This document shows positions 33,976 to 45,802 of a stretch of DNA of 64,000 bases, one piece after another. Position 1 is the first letter of the stretch, and the number at the start of each line of letters is the position of its first letter. The translations under genes were made by a program, and so were the position numbers. This DNA comes from Epichloe hybrida (Eukaryota > Ascomycota > Sordariomycetes > Hypocreales > Clavicipitaceae): positions 3,410,001-3,474,000 of the forward strand of contig JAFEKR010000002.1 of NCBI GenBank assembly GCA_019022495.1. Reading direction: 5' to 3'. Below the pieces are notes generated by a model. The model made no database searches, was not told the origin of the DNA, and saw only the letters and a list, made by a program, of their open reading frames with translations.

Positions 33976-36900
33976 TGATGACTGAGGGTAGCTGTAATCG
34001 CTGTTATGGTCAGTATGCAAATATTACGGTTTTTGTTGACTTTGATCCTTTTTTTTTTTTCGCGAAGAGCAACAAGATGAACCAAAATGACCAAAAAAAA
34101 GAGCAAAAGGGCATGAAGCCGAAATCAACTTTGATCTGCGAAAAGGTCAGTCTACGTTTCGAATGGTCATACCGGAGAGGATGCTACAAACCCGACTTAG
34201 TACATGACGTACTTCTAAACTTGACATGCCAACAGGATCTTTGTGGGAATCCATGGTCTTGTGGTGGAAATCGGAAAGGGTTATGGTCCATAGGTCTTGA
34301 CGAGCCTGTAAGGGATGCTTTGCAAGGACATGTTGTCAGGTCGCGGCTATGCGTCGTCTTCCAGCGTTTGCAGCATTGCGGATGAAAAATCCAGGAGTAC
34401 TCGATAAGCACATCACGCCCCAGTGACAAATGGTCCCGTGATAGAAGTCACGACCGCCATTAAGTTAAAAGGAATGCTGCGAGAGTACAATGGATAGGTT
34501 GGAGACATGGACTGGCGGCTTCCAAGTGTGACGGACAAATCCCTTAGTGCGAATGCTGAAGTAGGTCCAATAGGTCTCCAGTAACACACAGTTCGGTAAA
34601 CTTTCATCCATGGGATATCATGTTGGTCCGTTTTGTTCGCGGCTGCGATGCAATCAAATTGGATTGCAAGAACTGTGTAGTCCTTTGACGCTTACCAGTC
34701 GTCAGATGTTCAAACAGAACTGTGTAATCTGCGATCCAAAAAAGTCTGATAAAACGCAAACTGACAAGGAAAAAAAAAAGCAGGATGCGATCCAACATGT
34801 TCAGTCCTAAATTGTATATCCTGGTTCGAGTAAAATGGCTTCATCCAAATTTCCAACAATCAGAGATCAGATGTCGTCGTCTCAGGTTTCCTGTCTTGCT
34901 CAACATGTTTGATCAACATGGTATCTGTAATTGTGTAATTCTTATTTTTGTTCCTTGCCCGGCTCGGGCAAGTACTGTGTCCGGGTGTTCCAAGTCCAAT
35001 GGTGCGCATGTTCGTCGAGTTTCCTGGGAAATCCATATGGCCTCCTTGATCCGTGGCAAAGCATGTCTGGGTAGACCCGTTCCAGGGGTCACAATCCGTT
35101 GCTCAATAGAAGTGAAACGAAACGAAACGAAAATGATACATGAATTTGCACTCAACATGAAAACAAACAAAACGAAAGTGTCCTGGAAGCTGAAATGGAA
35201 GAAAAACAGTACCTAGCGAGTGATTGAACCTCATCGAGGTCAACTGAATTATTGTAACCTGGCATGTTGGCCGGGTTTGACACAACAAGAGCAATTGGCA
35301 TTGTATCCTGGAGTATGGTGTGAAGCAGCACACACAAACACCCGATAGATCAAAATTAGATCAAAGGGGTTATGTGGCAGGCCAACAATGACCTTTGGGG
35401 CAAAAAGCTATAGAACTGGTTGCCTAAGCGTTTTGATGCAAATGGGCAAGATATTCAAGTCCCGAAGTTCGGTTGGCTTTGGTCAGATGTGGGGGGGGGG
35501 ATGATCCTTTGGGCTGGTCTCTTGGTGGCGAGATCAGGTAGAGAAAGCAAAAAAAGCTTCTTAGCCCAGGCTAAAATAACGAAAATGCTTGTGTAGAATA
35601 AGGAGGAGTAAGGCGTCGGTCGCTTGGAAAATGGGCTGCGTGTTGGGCAGAAAACGGGCGAAAAAAGGATGGGTTGGGCTCACGGGGGATCATGCGGGTT
35701 TTATTGTTGTAGTGGAAGCCTGACCGCGATATCAGCATGAGGTTGGCATCCACGTGGCCCCACAAGTTGGCCGGTCGAGTGACGCACCAGAGAGAGGCGG
35801 AGAGGGTCGGCGACAGGGTCTATCGGGGGGTCGCATCATGCGCTGGCACTTTCATGGCGAGTGATTGTGCTTGAACCGCCTGTGATACAGGGGTGAGGTC
35901 GTGACCGGTTCTCCTCCTCTGGCTCCTCTGCTCTTCTGGATGCCAACAAGACGGAGTAGAGGTGTGGCTCGGTGGAGAATGGACAGCGACTCGCAACAAA
36001 TCCAATTTTCAGCACTGCGATGAAACGTGACGGTGGTTGGGTGTGAGCACTGGCCGCGCCGACAACGAAGCATTGCATGCATGACTGGGGCTGCAAAAAG
36101 GAGGCCAGTAGGAAGTCGCGGGACCGTAGCCAAGTTGGCCAGCAAGTTTAGACTGGCTGGGATTGTGAGACATTTCCCTCTTTCTATCTTGCTCTTCTCC
36201 CGTGCTCTCCTTTGCTCCTCTAATATTACCAAGCCGCCAAGGTATTGGGCGAGCGGGGTACGGAGTACTTTATTACTCCGTCCGACCACGTCGAAATTTT
36301 GGCTGGCAGGATTGTTTAAAATTAACCTCGGCGTCAAACGCGCCATCGCCATGGCTTTTGGTTCGGAGCCAGTAATATCGCCCAGCCAAATCTCGACTAC
36401 CAGGCCCTGACTGACTGTGACAGGGTTTGCGGGTCAACGTTATGGGCCAATGTGCTGCCAATACCTGTGTGACCAGCCCTCCCAGTTGCGCTCACGATCG
36501 AATTACCGCGTCCCTACGTGGCCGCGGCTGCATCCGTTGGCGGTTTGTGATGCGAAGCGGGGTCGCCAGCGTGACAAGCGGGAGTTTTCATCACTCTGTT
36601 CAAACCAGATATCTTGATGATACGGCGAACCGACGAATAGGATACTGCCATGATCGCTTCATGCCAATAAAGACGTCAGAGGCTGAACAACGCATAACTG
36701 TCCAGTCCGCTCGGTGTGATGAAGTCGGCATGCAACCAATTTTTCAGCTTGATAGGATCAATAATGAATGCTAGCACTTGCCGCTTCCCCTTATTAGCAG
36801 CGCGAATTTGGCGTCATGACTGGCAGCCATTGCAAAAGACCGAGGGGACGGTTGAAGAGACGGGACGGCGCGCCCAGCGAGTGGGGTTGTGGCTGGATGA

Positions 36901-39900
36901 CTAAGATGAGGCCCCCTCACTTGTCTTCTTTGACGCTTCCTCGCCTCTTCTTCGGATTTTCTTCTTCTGGACATGTCGACACGTGATATCGCATTCATAT
37001 TTTCAACGAGGGACCATACTTACAACGGCTTACTTTTTCGGGTGCTTTAGTTTGATCGTTGGTTGGGGTTCCATCGCGACCAACATCACGAATGATACAT
37101 CTCGTTTACGGAGTATTCATGTTGCAATTTCTGCGTCATGTTTCGGCCATGTCGCGCAAGTGACTTGGCCGAGAGCCTGTGGAACCCTTTGTTGTCGACT
37201 TAATCAGTGTCATCACGCAAGAGTGTCGCCAGTTGAAACCAAGCGTTTGTCTTCTTGAATCAACAGTTTGGTATTATGGTTGAGAGCCCTTGACTCTTGT
37301 CGGAACTCTTGCTCGAGTGATTTGTTGGCTTTCGTTCTCGATGGGACGGGTGATCGACTAAGTCAGGCGAGGTCTGGCCCGTGAGGAAGTGTACCGCCGT
37401 GAGAGCTTACCCTTGATTGTGTCTTGTTATCTCATGTTCGACTGTCTTGTCGCTTCCCCAAGATTTGACTAATTTGGTGCTTGAGACTGCGATATTCATC
37501 GTCTGCAATACTGTAAATCCCTACCTGGGTTTGATGTGCTGGACACTTTTGTCCCGGTAGTGGGGCGCAATCGATTTTCACGATCAAGGCGAGAGGACCG
37601 AAAGAATGCCCTTGTGAACTTTGATCTCGTGTCCCAATTTTTGCTGTTCTCGAAGTCAATTGGCTACGATGAATGGCAGATTTCTGGCCGTTCCCAGTCA
37701 CGCGTTGAGTGCGGATTGTGAATGACGGTGAAGCCTTGTTGGGGGCTGGGGTGGAGCAGTGCTAAGTCTAACAGAGCGGCCCTGTTTTCAAATAGAATCA
37801 GCAGCCAGCCGAAGGAACTTGTGAAGTAGCTCAAGTCAAGCACATGGCCAAGTCACTTTAGCAATGCCAAAATTCGTGGCTGTCGGTTCGAAAATGACAG
37901 GTAGCAGGATGCAACACCTCAGTGGCGATGCCATCCTTATTATGTTCGACACAGCGCATGCCCCGCAACTAAATCCGAACGTTAATTCACAGCCCAACTC
38001 ACTCAATGTTTCTGACACAACATACATACCAGAAATTGACGAAGCCAGGCACCGAAGTGGCATGGTCGGGCATCGTGGGCCAAAATAGATGATTTTGGTG
38101 TCGTTCATGTTGCGTTGCTGACACGCTAGATCTGGCATGATAACCGCAGCGATAGCACGAAGTACTTCCATAATAATAATAGCAAGTCTTCGGTAACTGT
38201 ATTGTTTGGCGACAAAAATGAGGAACTACCCGTCGGCCCACCTAGCTCTTCGCTTTTTAGTTGTACATAGATAATATTGCATGCCAGTGTGGCAGCCCAC
38301 GAAGCACATTGTGCTTTAGAGTGAGTGAAAATTTTCCATTTGTGGCACCCAAAGTGTTGGTGATTTTCATTATCAGTAGCGTGGATCATGCTCAGGGAAG
38401 ACCCCTGTTCAAGATCGGATACACCCAAGGTTGGATGCTGAACTGTCTTTGGTCCCACTCAGCTTGATGATGTGCGCGACTCGTAAGCTGCTGACTTGGG
38501 CAACAACTCGAACGATGCCCAATTGCCTCGGGCCATTCGCTGGAATTCACGTCCATGACATGACGAAGGGGTGACGGCTGGGTGATCCGGAACGTGCGGA
38601 TGCCGAGTGACAGAGGATCGGGTCTTCATTATTCTTTCTACTGACGAGGTTGTTCAGGCATTGCGTAATAGCGTCTGCCTCTCTTATTTCAGAATTATTA
38701 TACTTTAAAGACATGTGTCAGTGAGGGAAACAAGAGGCGGAGCTCAACAGAGAAGGGGGTTGGGGGCAGGAGGGACTTGTAGGATACCAACCTCTTTGTC
38801 ATGAGCTTTCTTTGCGGTTCAGCACGAGCTCGACCTCATTTTGTACAGGGGATTCATTGAGCAGACAACAAGCGAGGAGAGTGTGAGCCAAAGTGCACAA
38901 CGCCTTGTCATGACGGCGGCCGTGACAGCTGGCGCGGCGCCTGGCAGCTGGCTGCTAAGAGCTGGCGGCTGGATCGCAAGTCACTGGGATCTGGAAAGAG
39001 CCACGCATGGCGACCCACATCTGGAGAGCGCGCTTGTGCCTGACCTCACGTCAGCCGTCGTTGTGTTTGTTGGGGTCGCCAACGCGCCATTCATTGACCT
39101 GATTTGATTTACCTTCAGTCCACGGTACGGGGTATTATTCGTCTTGCTTCCAGCAGAGCCGATGCTATGCCATGCAGTATCGGCATCTATATGTAGAGGA
39201 ATGGCTTGCATGCACCAAAGCCAGATTGTCCCCGCCGTCATTGGAGATGACGGCGGCAGATGGAGCTCAAGCCAGGGTTCGACAGGGTGTTTGCCGCAAG
39301 TCGTGATTCCCGAAATTGGCCACTCGGGCGCTGGTGCCTTGATCTCAGGATCAGGGCGAAACCAGCTGGATCTACCTAATACCTGTTGGCGTGGCACCGT
39401 GTTCCAGCCTCGAGTCCAAAGTTATCCCCCAGAGCCGGGCCGTCGGCGCTCTGCTGAGTACTGTCTCACGTACGGATTACTACCAAGTTCAATGTTACTC
39501 GCACGAGCATCATGTCAGAGGCCTGACGGTAAGCTGCAAAACGCCACGCACGGGTCATTTCAAATACGAATATACAAAATAAACTACTCCGTATCCGGAC
39601 CAGAACAAGCCAAACAGGGCACCAGGGTACCAGTACCGGCATTGATGAGACTCCATGAAGCAGCTGGTGCCTGTAGGGATGTCGCAGCCATGATTGTCCA
39701 TCCGCCGCGCCATTTCTCATTAGATTCGACAAGGGTCTTCCCCTCCGCTAATTTACCCCTTGTCCTGCCTACCTACCTTGCTATTACCAGTTGGTTGCCC
39801 TGTTTCGCCTTGTTGGGTGTGCGCCCGTCGGCTCCATATGGTCGCCTGGCAGTTCACCACAGAACATATAACATCTACGTTCCTCTCAACTTGTCCATAG

Positions 39901-40606
39901 CCTGAATTCTGACTTTTAACTTCTTTCAAGCAGCCATCTAGCACTATACCTTGTATCTCAGCTCGATCCTTCCAATTATCGTCATCATCGACACCATCCA
40001 TCCCGTTGTAGGCTGCATCTCTCTCCCCCCAACCCCCCCTTTTTTTTTTCCTTTTTCTTTTTTCAATACACGCCATCCCGGAGGTGCCCCAAAAGGGTTT
40101 TCAATCCAGCCTGGACAAGACTCAGGTCTTTAAAGGTGTATATTGCACTTAATTCAGTGCCTTTCTCTTGCACCAAGCGGCCACATCCTGTCGACTTGGT
40201 CATTGTGGACTTCTCTTGGTCACCTGCGCTTCGGATCACACCGCTCCTAGCAGCCGCCAGGAATTACCTGCCCGGATTGTTGTTGTTATCAATTCCATGC
40301 GTTGACCGAGCCAATTGGATTTCTCCCTTTTTTTTAATCCTTGCACTGGACTTACCTGGATTTTCTTCCATTAATAGACAAAAGGCCATTGTTTGCATCA
40401 GGACTTGCCCGTCCTTGGGATATTTGGAAGAAAAAAAATCCGTGGAGACAACCACACGCTAGCTTCACAGCGCGTTTGGTATTTTTCTTTTCTTTTCACT
40501 TTTCATTCGCCGTGTCTCTTGGTAAAGTTCTCTGTCCCCGGCAGTGTTTATTCCGCCCTGGACAAATCGTGCGGGAGACCTGTTCTCTTGATCGTGCCGT
40601 TGCAGC
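33976..40606. other. 6.6-kb block without a convincing gene
   Basis: This is the longest non-coding stretch in the window. It must hold the promoter and leader (probably with introns) of the C2H2 gene and the promoter of the gene at 40607. The open frames inside are short, start at non-ATG codons or lack any protein-like composition. Noteworthy contents are a 22-bp interrupted palindrome of the TACGGAGTA motif (36260-36281), two further copies (37108-37116 and 39585-39593), and long pyrimidine tracts at 40030-40065 and 40480-40500. A non-coding RNA is possible but cannot be shown from sequence alone. Confidence 0.5.
36260..36281. repeat. Interrupted palindrome built from two copies of ACGGAGTA
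   Basis: TACGGAGTA at 36260-36268 (plus) faces TACTCCGT at 36274-36281 across a 5-bp spacer (CTTTA type). This is the only place in the window where two copies of the recurrent motif are paired head to head, a layout expected of a dimeric binding site. Function is unknown. Confidence 0.75.
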
Positions 40607-41781
40607 ATGATTCCCGGAGACATGCCGCCATCCACATTGGCCTACACCAGCTCTGTCGCTGCCAGAGACCCATGGAATAAATCTCAGAGGTGCGGGATGG
40701 GCCATGCCGCGTGAGACAATATTACATCATAGCTGACAATGAACGCAGTGCATTAGCCGATCCTTACGGCAGCGCTGGATTTGGCAATGGCTTCTACACT
40801 CATCCCAAGTAAGACGCAGAGCCTTCAACATCGAGCTTCGTTATTATTCTGTGAACAGTGTGGATTAATATTGGTCCTAGTGGCATCACCTACAATGGGA
40901 ACTCTTACAACCAGACTACTGTCGTGCCTAGGAGTGCAAACGGCTACAGCGCGCGGGCAGATATCTCGTCATCTGGTTCTCCCAACAACTACGCCTCTCG
41001 TTCGCAACTAGTTGGCGCACCGGCCATGGGCCCAGCACTGGGTGGCTATCAGAACTCAGACAAGGCTGCCTCATGGGACAGCCATGGACGTTACTCCCCA
41101 ACTGGATCGCTCGAAGACATTGTTGCGTCACCCAGCCTATCTGATTACTCTGTCGACAATGTGATGGGCTTGGGCAGCCCTAGCCAAAAGCCACGATCTG
41201 GCGGCAAACGAGGGTCGCAGCGTCGGCCGTCCAATCGAGATGAATTCGATGGTCCTCACCAGTTTCTCCAGCGTCCTCCACAAGAGCTCATCGACATGCA
41301 AGAGCGGGAGCTGCCGCATCTGCCCACCAATCTTCATGTGCAAGAGCAGGACACCGTGTTGACCCAAGTCAACGATCGACTTTCGCAGTGCGCCTTTGAC
41401 TTTGTTGCCAAGTACCAATTTCCCATTCCTCTGACTCAGGACATGAGGCCTGTAGAACGGCCACAAGACCGAGAGTGGACGGAGTGGGTGTACCTGCTCA
41501 AGAGACTGGCCACCAAGCGACGGATTCCCGCCAGAGTGCTGTACAATGGCCAAATCAAGCAGTTTGTCACGATTTTGGAAAACTCGTTGGAAATGCGTCA
41601 CGCCGCCAAGCACCAAAGTCGTCCTTTGAAAGACGACCGAAACATTCTGCAGCTCATTTCAGCTGGAATTCAGGTCGCCAAGATTCTCAAGGATGCATCG
41701 GCCATGGACTACCTTGACCGATTATACGTTGATACGGAAACCAGGATCCTGGAACGCACCAAGGGGCGATTCCGATCCTAA
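40607..41781 (+). CDS. Fungal-specific protein of unknown function with conserved C-terminal helical domain
   Basis: Exons 40607..40689, 40749..40808 and 40881..41781 (both junctions phase 2) encode 347 residues. Exon 1 begins MIPGDMPPSTLAYTSS; exon 2 gives ALADPYGSAGFGNGFYTHP; exon 3 enters at GITYNGNSYN after the acceptor TCCTAG at 40880. A shorter model using ATG 40787 is possible, but it uses a different acceptor and loses the Pro/Gly-rich N-terminus that is open in frame. Residues 1-165 are Ser/Gly/Asn-rich and likely disordered. Residues about 185-345 are compact and conserved-looking: QVNDRLSQCAFDFVAKYQFP, EWTEWVYLLKRLATKRRIPA, then a helix ending LDRLYVDTETRILERTKG. I do not recognise the family. 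A long pyrimidine-rich leader and the possible 5' UTR intron just before the ATG suggest regulated expression. Confidence 0.78.
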
Positions 41782-43283
41782 AGTTTTGTCGCGACTTTAA
41801 CTACGTCGACGACTCCCACGTTTTTAGAAATGTACACCAGATTGCAGTACAATATGACCGAAATCTCGCCTAGTGAGAGGAGATTTTCTTGATAACGGAT
41901 TGCAAGATTGAAAGTTTGAAATGCGAAGGAGGGCAGGGGATCTATTCAGAGTTTCCTCCCCATATCTATCATGTTCATCTCGAATGATACAGTTACACAG
42001 CTAGCTATATGGGGCTATACGACTCTACGGCCACATGGTGGAAACGAAATGCTTTTACGATAATGTCTCTTGATCTTCTTTTTTTTTTTCGGAGGGGGAA
42101 GAAGGACACTTCACAACACGGCTGGTACGCTCGTTGCGGGAGGGTTTCATTTTTTTTCCTAATCAAGCTACGGCAGGCGGCTATAAATCGGGTCTCGTTC
42201 TGTTTTTTTTTTTTTTTTTTTTTTTTTTTTGGCAGGATGGCAGGACGGCAGTACATTTGGATCATATCATGTGTCTATCTGTTTATTTGTTTGTTTTGTT
42301 TTCTGACCCTGTTCTAGCATGAACTGCTGGCATTGATTCTGGCGAGGAATTTGTGCCTTGAAATTTGTGCTTGTGACAGGTGTTCGTGTCAAGAGTTGTT
42401 GAAATCTACCTACTGTGGTGCGTAGTACTGGGCGTGCCGCATTGTGGCCGGGCATGATGCGACGGAGAAGTCACTGTAGGGTGTACATTAGATCACTGGG
42501 TCGAGCTGATGACCACTCAATATTGGTCAAGGAACACTCACAAACTTGAGAATTCAAGTGATGTAATTTTGGTGTATATAGGTATCGGGTAGGCACGGGT
42601 CTGGGCAATGGATGCACGTCGAGACTGAAAACGAGGGTATCAAACACGCATTGAAGGTGTGAAGGTTGCCATACGGCCTTCCGGCCATTGATTTGTCCGA
42701 GATAGATGGAGGGGGACCAAGTTGCCGATTTGTCAGTCATCCAGCCAGCATCATGATGGGATGCTCAGCCACCAAAGGTGCATTCGAGGACTGCATGTGG
42801 CCCAGTGACTGGCTCTGAGAAGCCCAATCCAATTTGCAAGGCTTTCTTGTCCTTCAGCCAAACTCGTTTCGTTCGGTGTTCCATTCCGGTATAGCGCCTC
42901 ATGGTCCCAATCGCATGATGAGGCGAATGCGCAACCACCATGAGTTGCGACTCTTTTAAACTCGCTGCACCCCATCATGTCATTTTCGATGTAACATACA
43001 ATCTGTCGCGTGCAATTTTGATCACACGTAGACGTACTCGATTTCGAAGCTAAAGGAAGAGTCGACTCGTCGATTGTGCCCGAAAGGCGAAACGAGAGAC
43101 ACGAAGCGCTTACTACAGCTTTCCGGGCCTGCAGAAGTGAGCTGGTTCTTGAAACAGGGCACGACGACAGGTGAGGTGTCTTTTTTTTTTTTTTTTTTTT
43201 CCAATTACAGAGAAAGTCACATTTTGTTACAAAAAAGCCGCAAAAGGAACACATCTCTGGAACTCGAGACTCTCTCGAACGGC
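41782..43283. other. Intergenic region with very long T tracts
   Basis: About 1.5 kb between two plus-strand genes. Homopolymer T tracts of 10 (42081-42090), 28 (42203-42230) and 20 (43181-43200) nt occur. The last sits between a GTGAGG and a TTACAG just upstream of the Zn2Cys6 ATG, so it may lie in a leader intron. No gene is seen. Confidence 0.45.
42203..42230 (+). repeat. T28 homopolymer tract
   Basis: An uninterrupted run of 28 T residues, the longest homopolymer in the window. Its exact length is prone to assembly error. Confidence 0.85.
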
Positions 43284-45802
43284 ATGGCATCCGTCACATC
43301 TCACACATCCCCTCACTCGTCGCTCTACGACTTCGACTCTACGGGCGACGAGGAGCCATGGCAGTTCCTCGATTATTCCAGCGGCGCATCAGCCCCGGGA
43401 TCAGTGGGATTTCTTCCCAGCCCTGCGAGTGGTAGCCTAAATGGGTATGCTATTGTTGGTCATCTGCGCTTGACGCCGCCGCAGGCTTCAGTGTCGCCTT
43501 TGTCGCTAGTGGAAATGGATCAGACTATGTTCTTGCCCGCAGGGTCGACATTCCCTGGACAGAACGACCGGTTCACGAATAATTCAATAGCGGCGAGCTC
43601 GGGAGGGCCATCATTCTTCACACCTCAGCAATATCTGTTCTCAGGGACGGAGAGGGAGTTGACGCAACAGGAGCTGAATGGTGAGTTTGAACGGGCATGG
43701 CCGTTCGTCAGACTTGCAGAGAGGAAAGAGAAAAGAGTGTAGAGATTATGACAAAAGCTGACCCGTCGAGTGGTACTTATCTGTAGATATGGCGCCGTTT
43801 ATAACAGACTTTCAGGCAGACTTCTTCCCGTCAGTGGAACGCCACTCGACCTCCTCGGTTGCTCAGGCAGACAACTTTACAACTCAGCCTCTCTTTCCGC
43901 AGGACCCCATGGCTATAGCACCATGGAGCGCCGAAAGTCCGAATGCATCAAACGCGCAGATGATCTCCTTCGAAGAATTAATCCCTTCGCCCCACGTAAG
44001 CAACAGCGCGCCGTCTACATCTTCTACATCCTCGCCACAGAAATCGCCGCCCGTCAAGGCTGAAACAACATCGTCGTCACCATCGTCATTGAAATTGAAA
44101 TCACCACTTACGATACGCAAAATCAAAGATGGCAAGATTGAGAAGCGTAAAGCAGAATCGTCGGGAAAATTTGTCATCATGACACCAAATTCTATCAATG
44201 CCCAGGTCGGCCGACCCAATCCATTCGAGTGTTTCGACGCCATGCGTGCCTCACAGCGCGGGCGGAAGGGGCCCCTTGCCAATGAGACTAAGAAAAATGC
44301 CCTTCAGGTTCGTAGGCTGGGTGCTTGCTTCTGCTGTCACAGCCGAAAAGTCAAGTGTGATAAGGAACGGCCGTGCAAGCATTGTAAGAGGCTTATGCTG
44401 CACGTTCCTCAGGTAGTATGCTGGCAGTTCCAAGATTTCATCCCAGTTCTGTTTCCAGGCTTTATTCGCTCGCACTTCCGAAAGGAGGAGATGGTCAATT
44501 TTTTGAAAGAGAATGTGGATGGCTTCCGTGTAGGAGGCGTTGAGCAACCATGTGAGGTCGAGTTGTTTTCGGGACCGCGGTTCAGCGCCGTGTTGAGCGT
44601 CAAAGCCAAGTTCTTTGCAGCAAAGACGTGTGACGTTCTGCAGCACTGGCATATGAATATGGATCAGGGTCGGGCCAATCTCCAATCAAGTGGTAGTGCG
44701 CCTATTGGACTCGAGTTCAATACCGTTGCGCAGAGAGACGATCTGCGCAGGCGAGTCAAGGCGTATATTCAGGACATCATCAACGAGCCCTTCTTTGCGG
44801 AACAAGTCACCGACTCGTTCAGGAGTACCCAGCTGCCGACCAAGATATTGAGAATCGTCCAGACGTATGCGAAACAATCCGATGTGAGTGCCCTCGACCA
44901 TTCCCTCCTTCATCTTTACTACGAGAAGACCCCTGTGATGAAACGATTTTCATTTTCAAATACCTAACCAAGGGTCAAAGTCACACTTGGTCAAGCGCGC
45001 GCTGTCCATCTACGCAATGCACTATATCATGACGCGCCACCTATGCCTCACCAACAAATCCATCCTCGCTCTCCAGTCCTTCGGTCTCGTGCCTCAGAAC
45101 ACCCCTTGGGTCACGCCCCGTGTCCTCGCGCGCCAGATGAAATCTCTCATTGACGATCTCATCATGCGTGAAATGCAGCACATCTTTGAGATGTTCTCCA
45201 AGTCCCTGAAACCGAAGCACCGTCGAGAATGGGCCCCTTGTACAGCGGCGTTCCTAGTGCTCTGTCTCTTCATGGAAGCTGTCGAGACGACGGCCGAGAA
45301 TTTCGCCCTCTCCCAGAACGAAATTAACCGGAGGAATACGTCGCCGCCCGAGTACACAAAGGATTTTGCACTCACGATTTGTAGAGAGCTGGAGAATATG
45401 CCGTTCAAACAATTCGCCTTTCAGTTCCACAATATCTACCAGACTCACGCCAAGGATGCGAATACCAAGAGTTTCAATCCATTATTTGACGATGGTTGTA
45501 TGGAGCAGGGAGAGCTGGATGGGCCAGCGGTAGAGATGGTCAGAAGCATGAGGGAGCTTCTCCATGGAGAGGATTGTAAGTTTACTCAATCATATCGAAC
45601 CATGATGTCCCTGAGGCCTGTGTGCTAATTCGTTCGTTGTGCAGGGCAAGACCTCCAATTCCTCGCAGATGACGAGATCATCCTGAACAGAGGCGAGCAT
45701 TTCCATCCCATTGATAGCTCGTTTCTATACACTGGTCGACTGGTGGCCAAGTTTTTACTGTCTTTCACGAACGAGAATATCATTTTTGGTGGGCAAATAT
45801 GA
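43284..45802 (+). CDS. Zn(II)2Cys6 fungal transcription factor with internal DNA-binding domain
   Basis: Exons 43284..43680, 43787..44883, 44981..45575 and 45645..45802 encode 748 residues with consistent phases (1, 0, 1). The binuclear cluster CFCCHSRKVKCDKERPCKHC is near residue 310, not at the N-terminus as is usual. The spacing is C-x2-C-x6-C-x5-C-x2-C, with the sixth Cys 11 residues on, longer than the typical 6-9. The first 300 residues are Ser/Thr/Pro-rich, with a basic segment (TIRKIKDGKIEKRKAESSGK) before the cluster. The C-terminal 400 residues are helical with many conserved aromatic and Cys residues and end at GRLVAKFLLSFTNENIIFGG. This architecture belongs to a group of Sordariomycete regulators with no described function that I can name. 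It acts as a nuclear regulator by family knowledge; targets are unknown. Confidence 0.87.

Noticed and set aside
35852..36352. 166-aa minus-strand frame
   Set aside because: It has an ATG but no protein-like features and overlaps the paired regulatory motif; kept only as a possibility to test with RNA-seq.
39144..39905. 253-aa plus-strand frame in the gene-free block
   Set aside because: It starts at a TTG, has no recognisable domain and shows biased, promoter-like composition near its end.
43171..43210. 40-nt intron around the T20 tract before the Zn2Cys6 ATG
   Set aside because: GTGAGG and TTACAG flank it, but it is shorter than any other intron here and has no branch site; left as a possible leader feature only.
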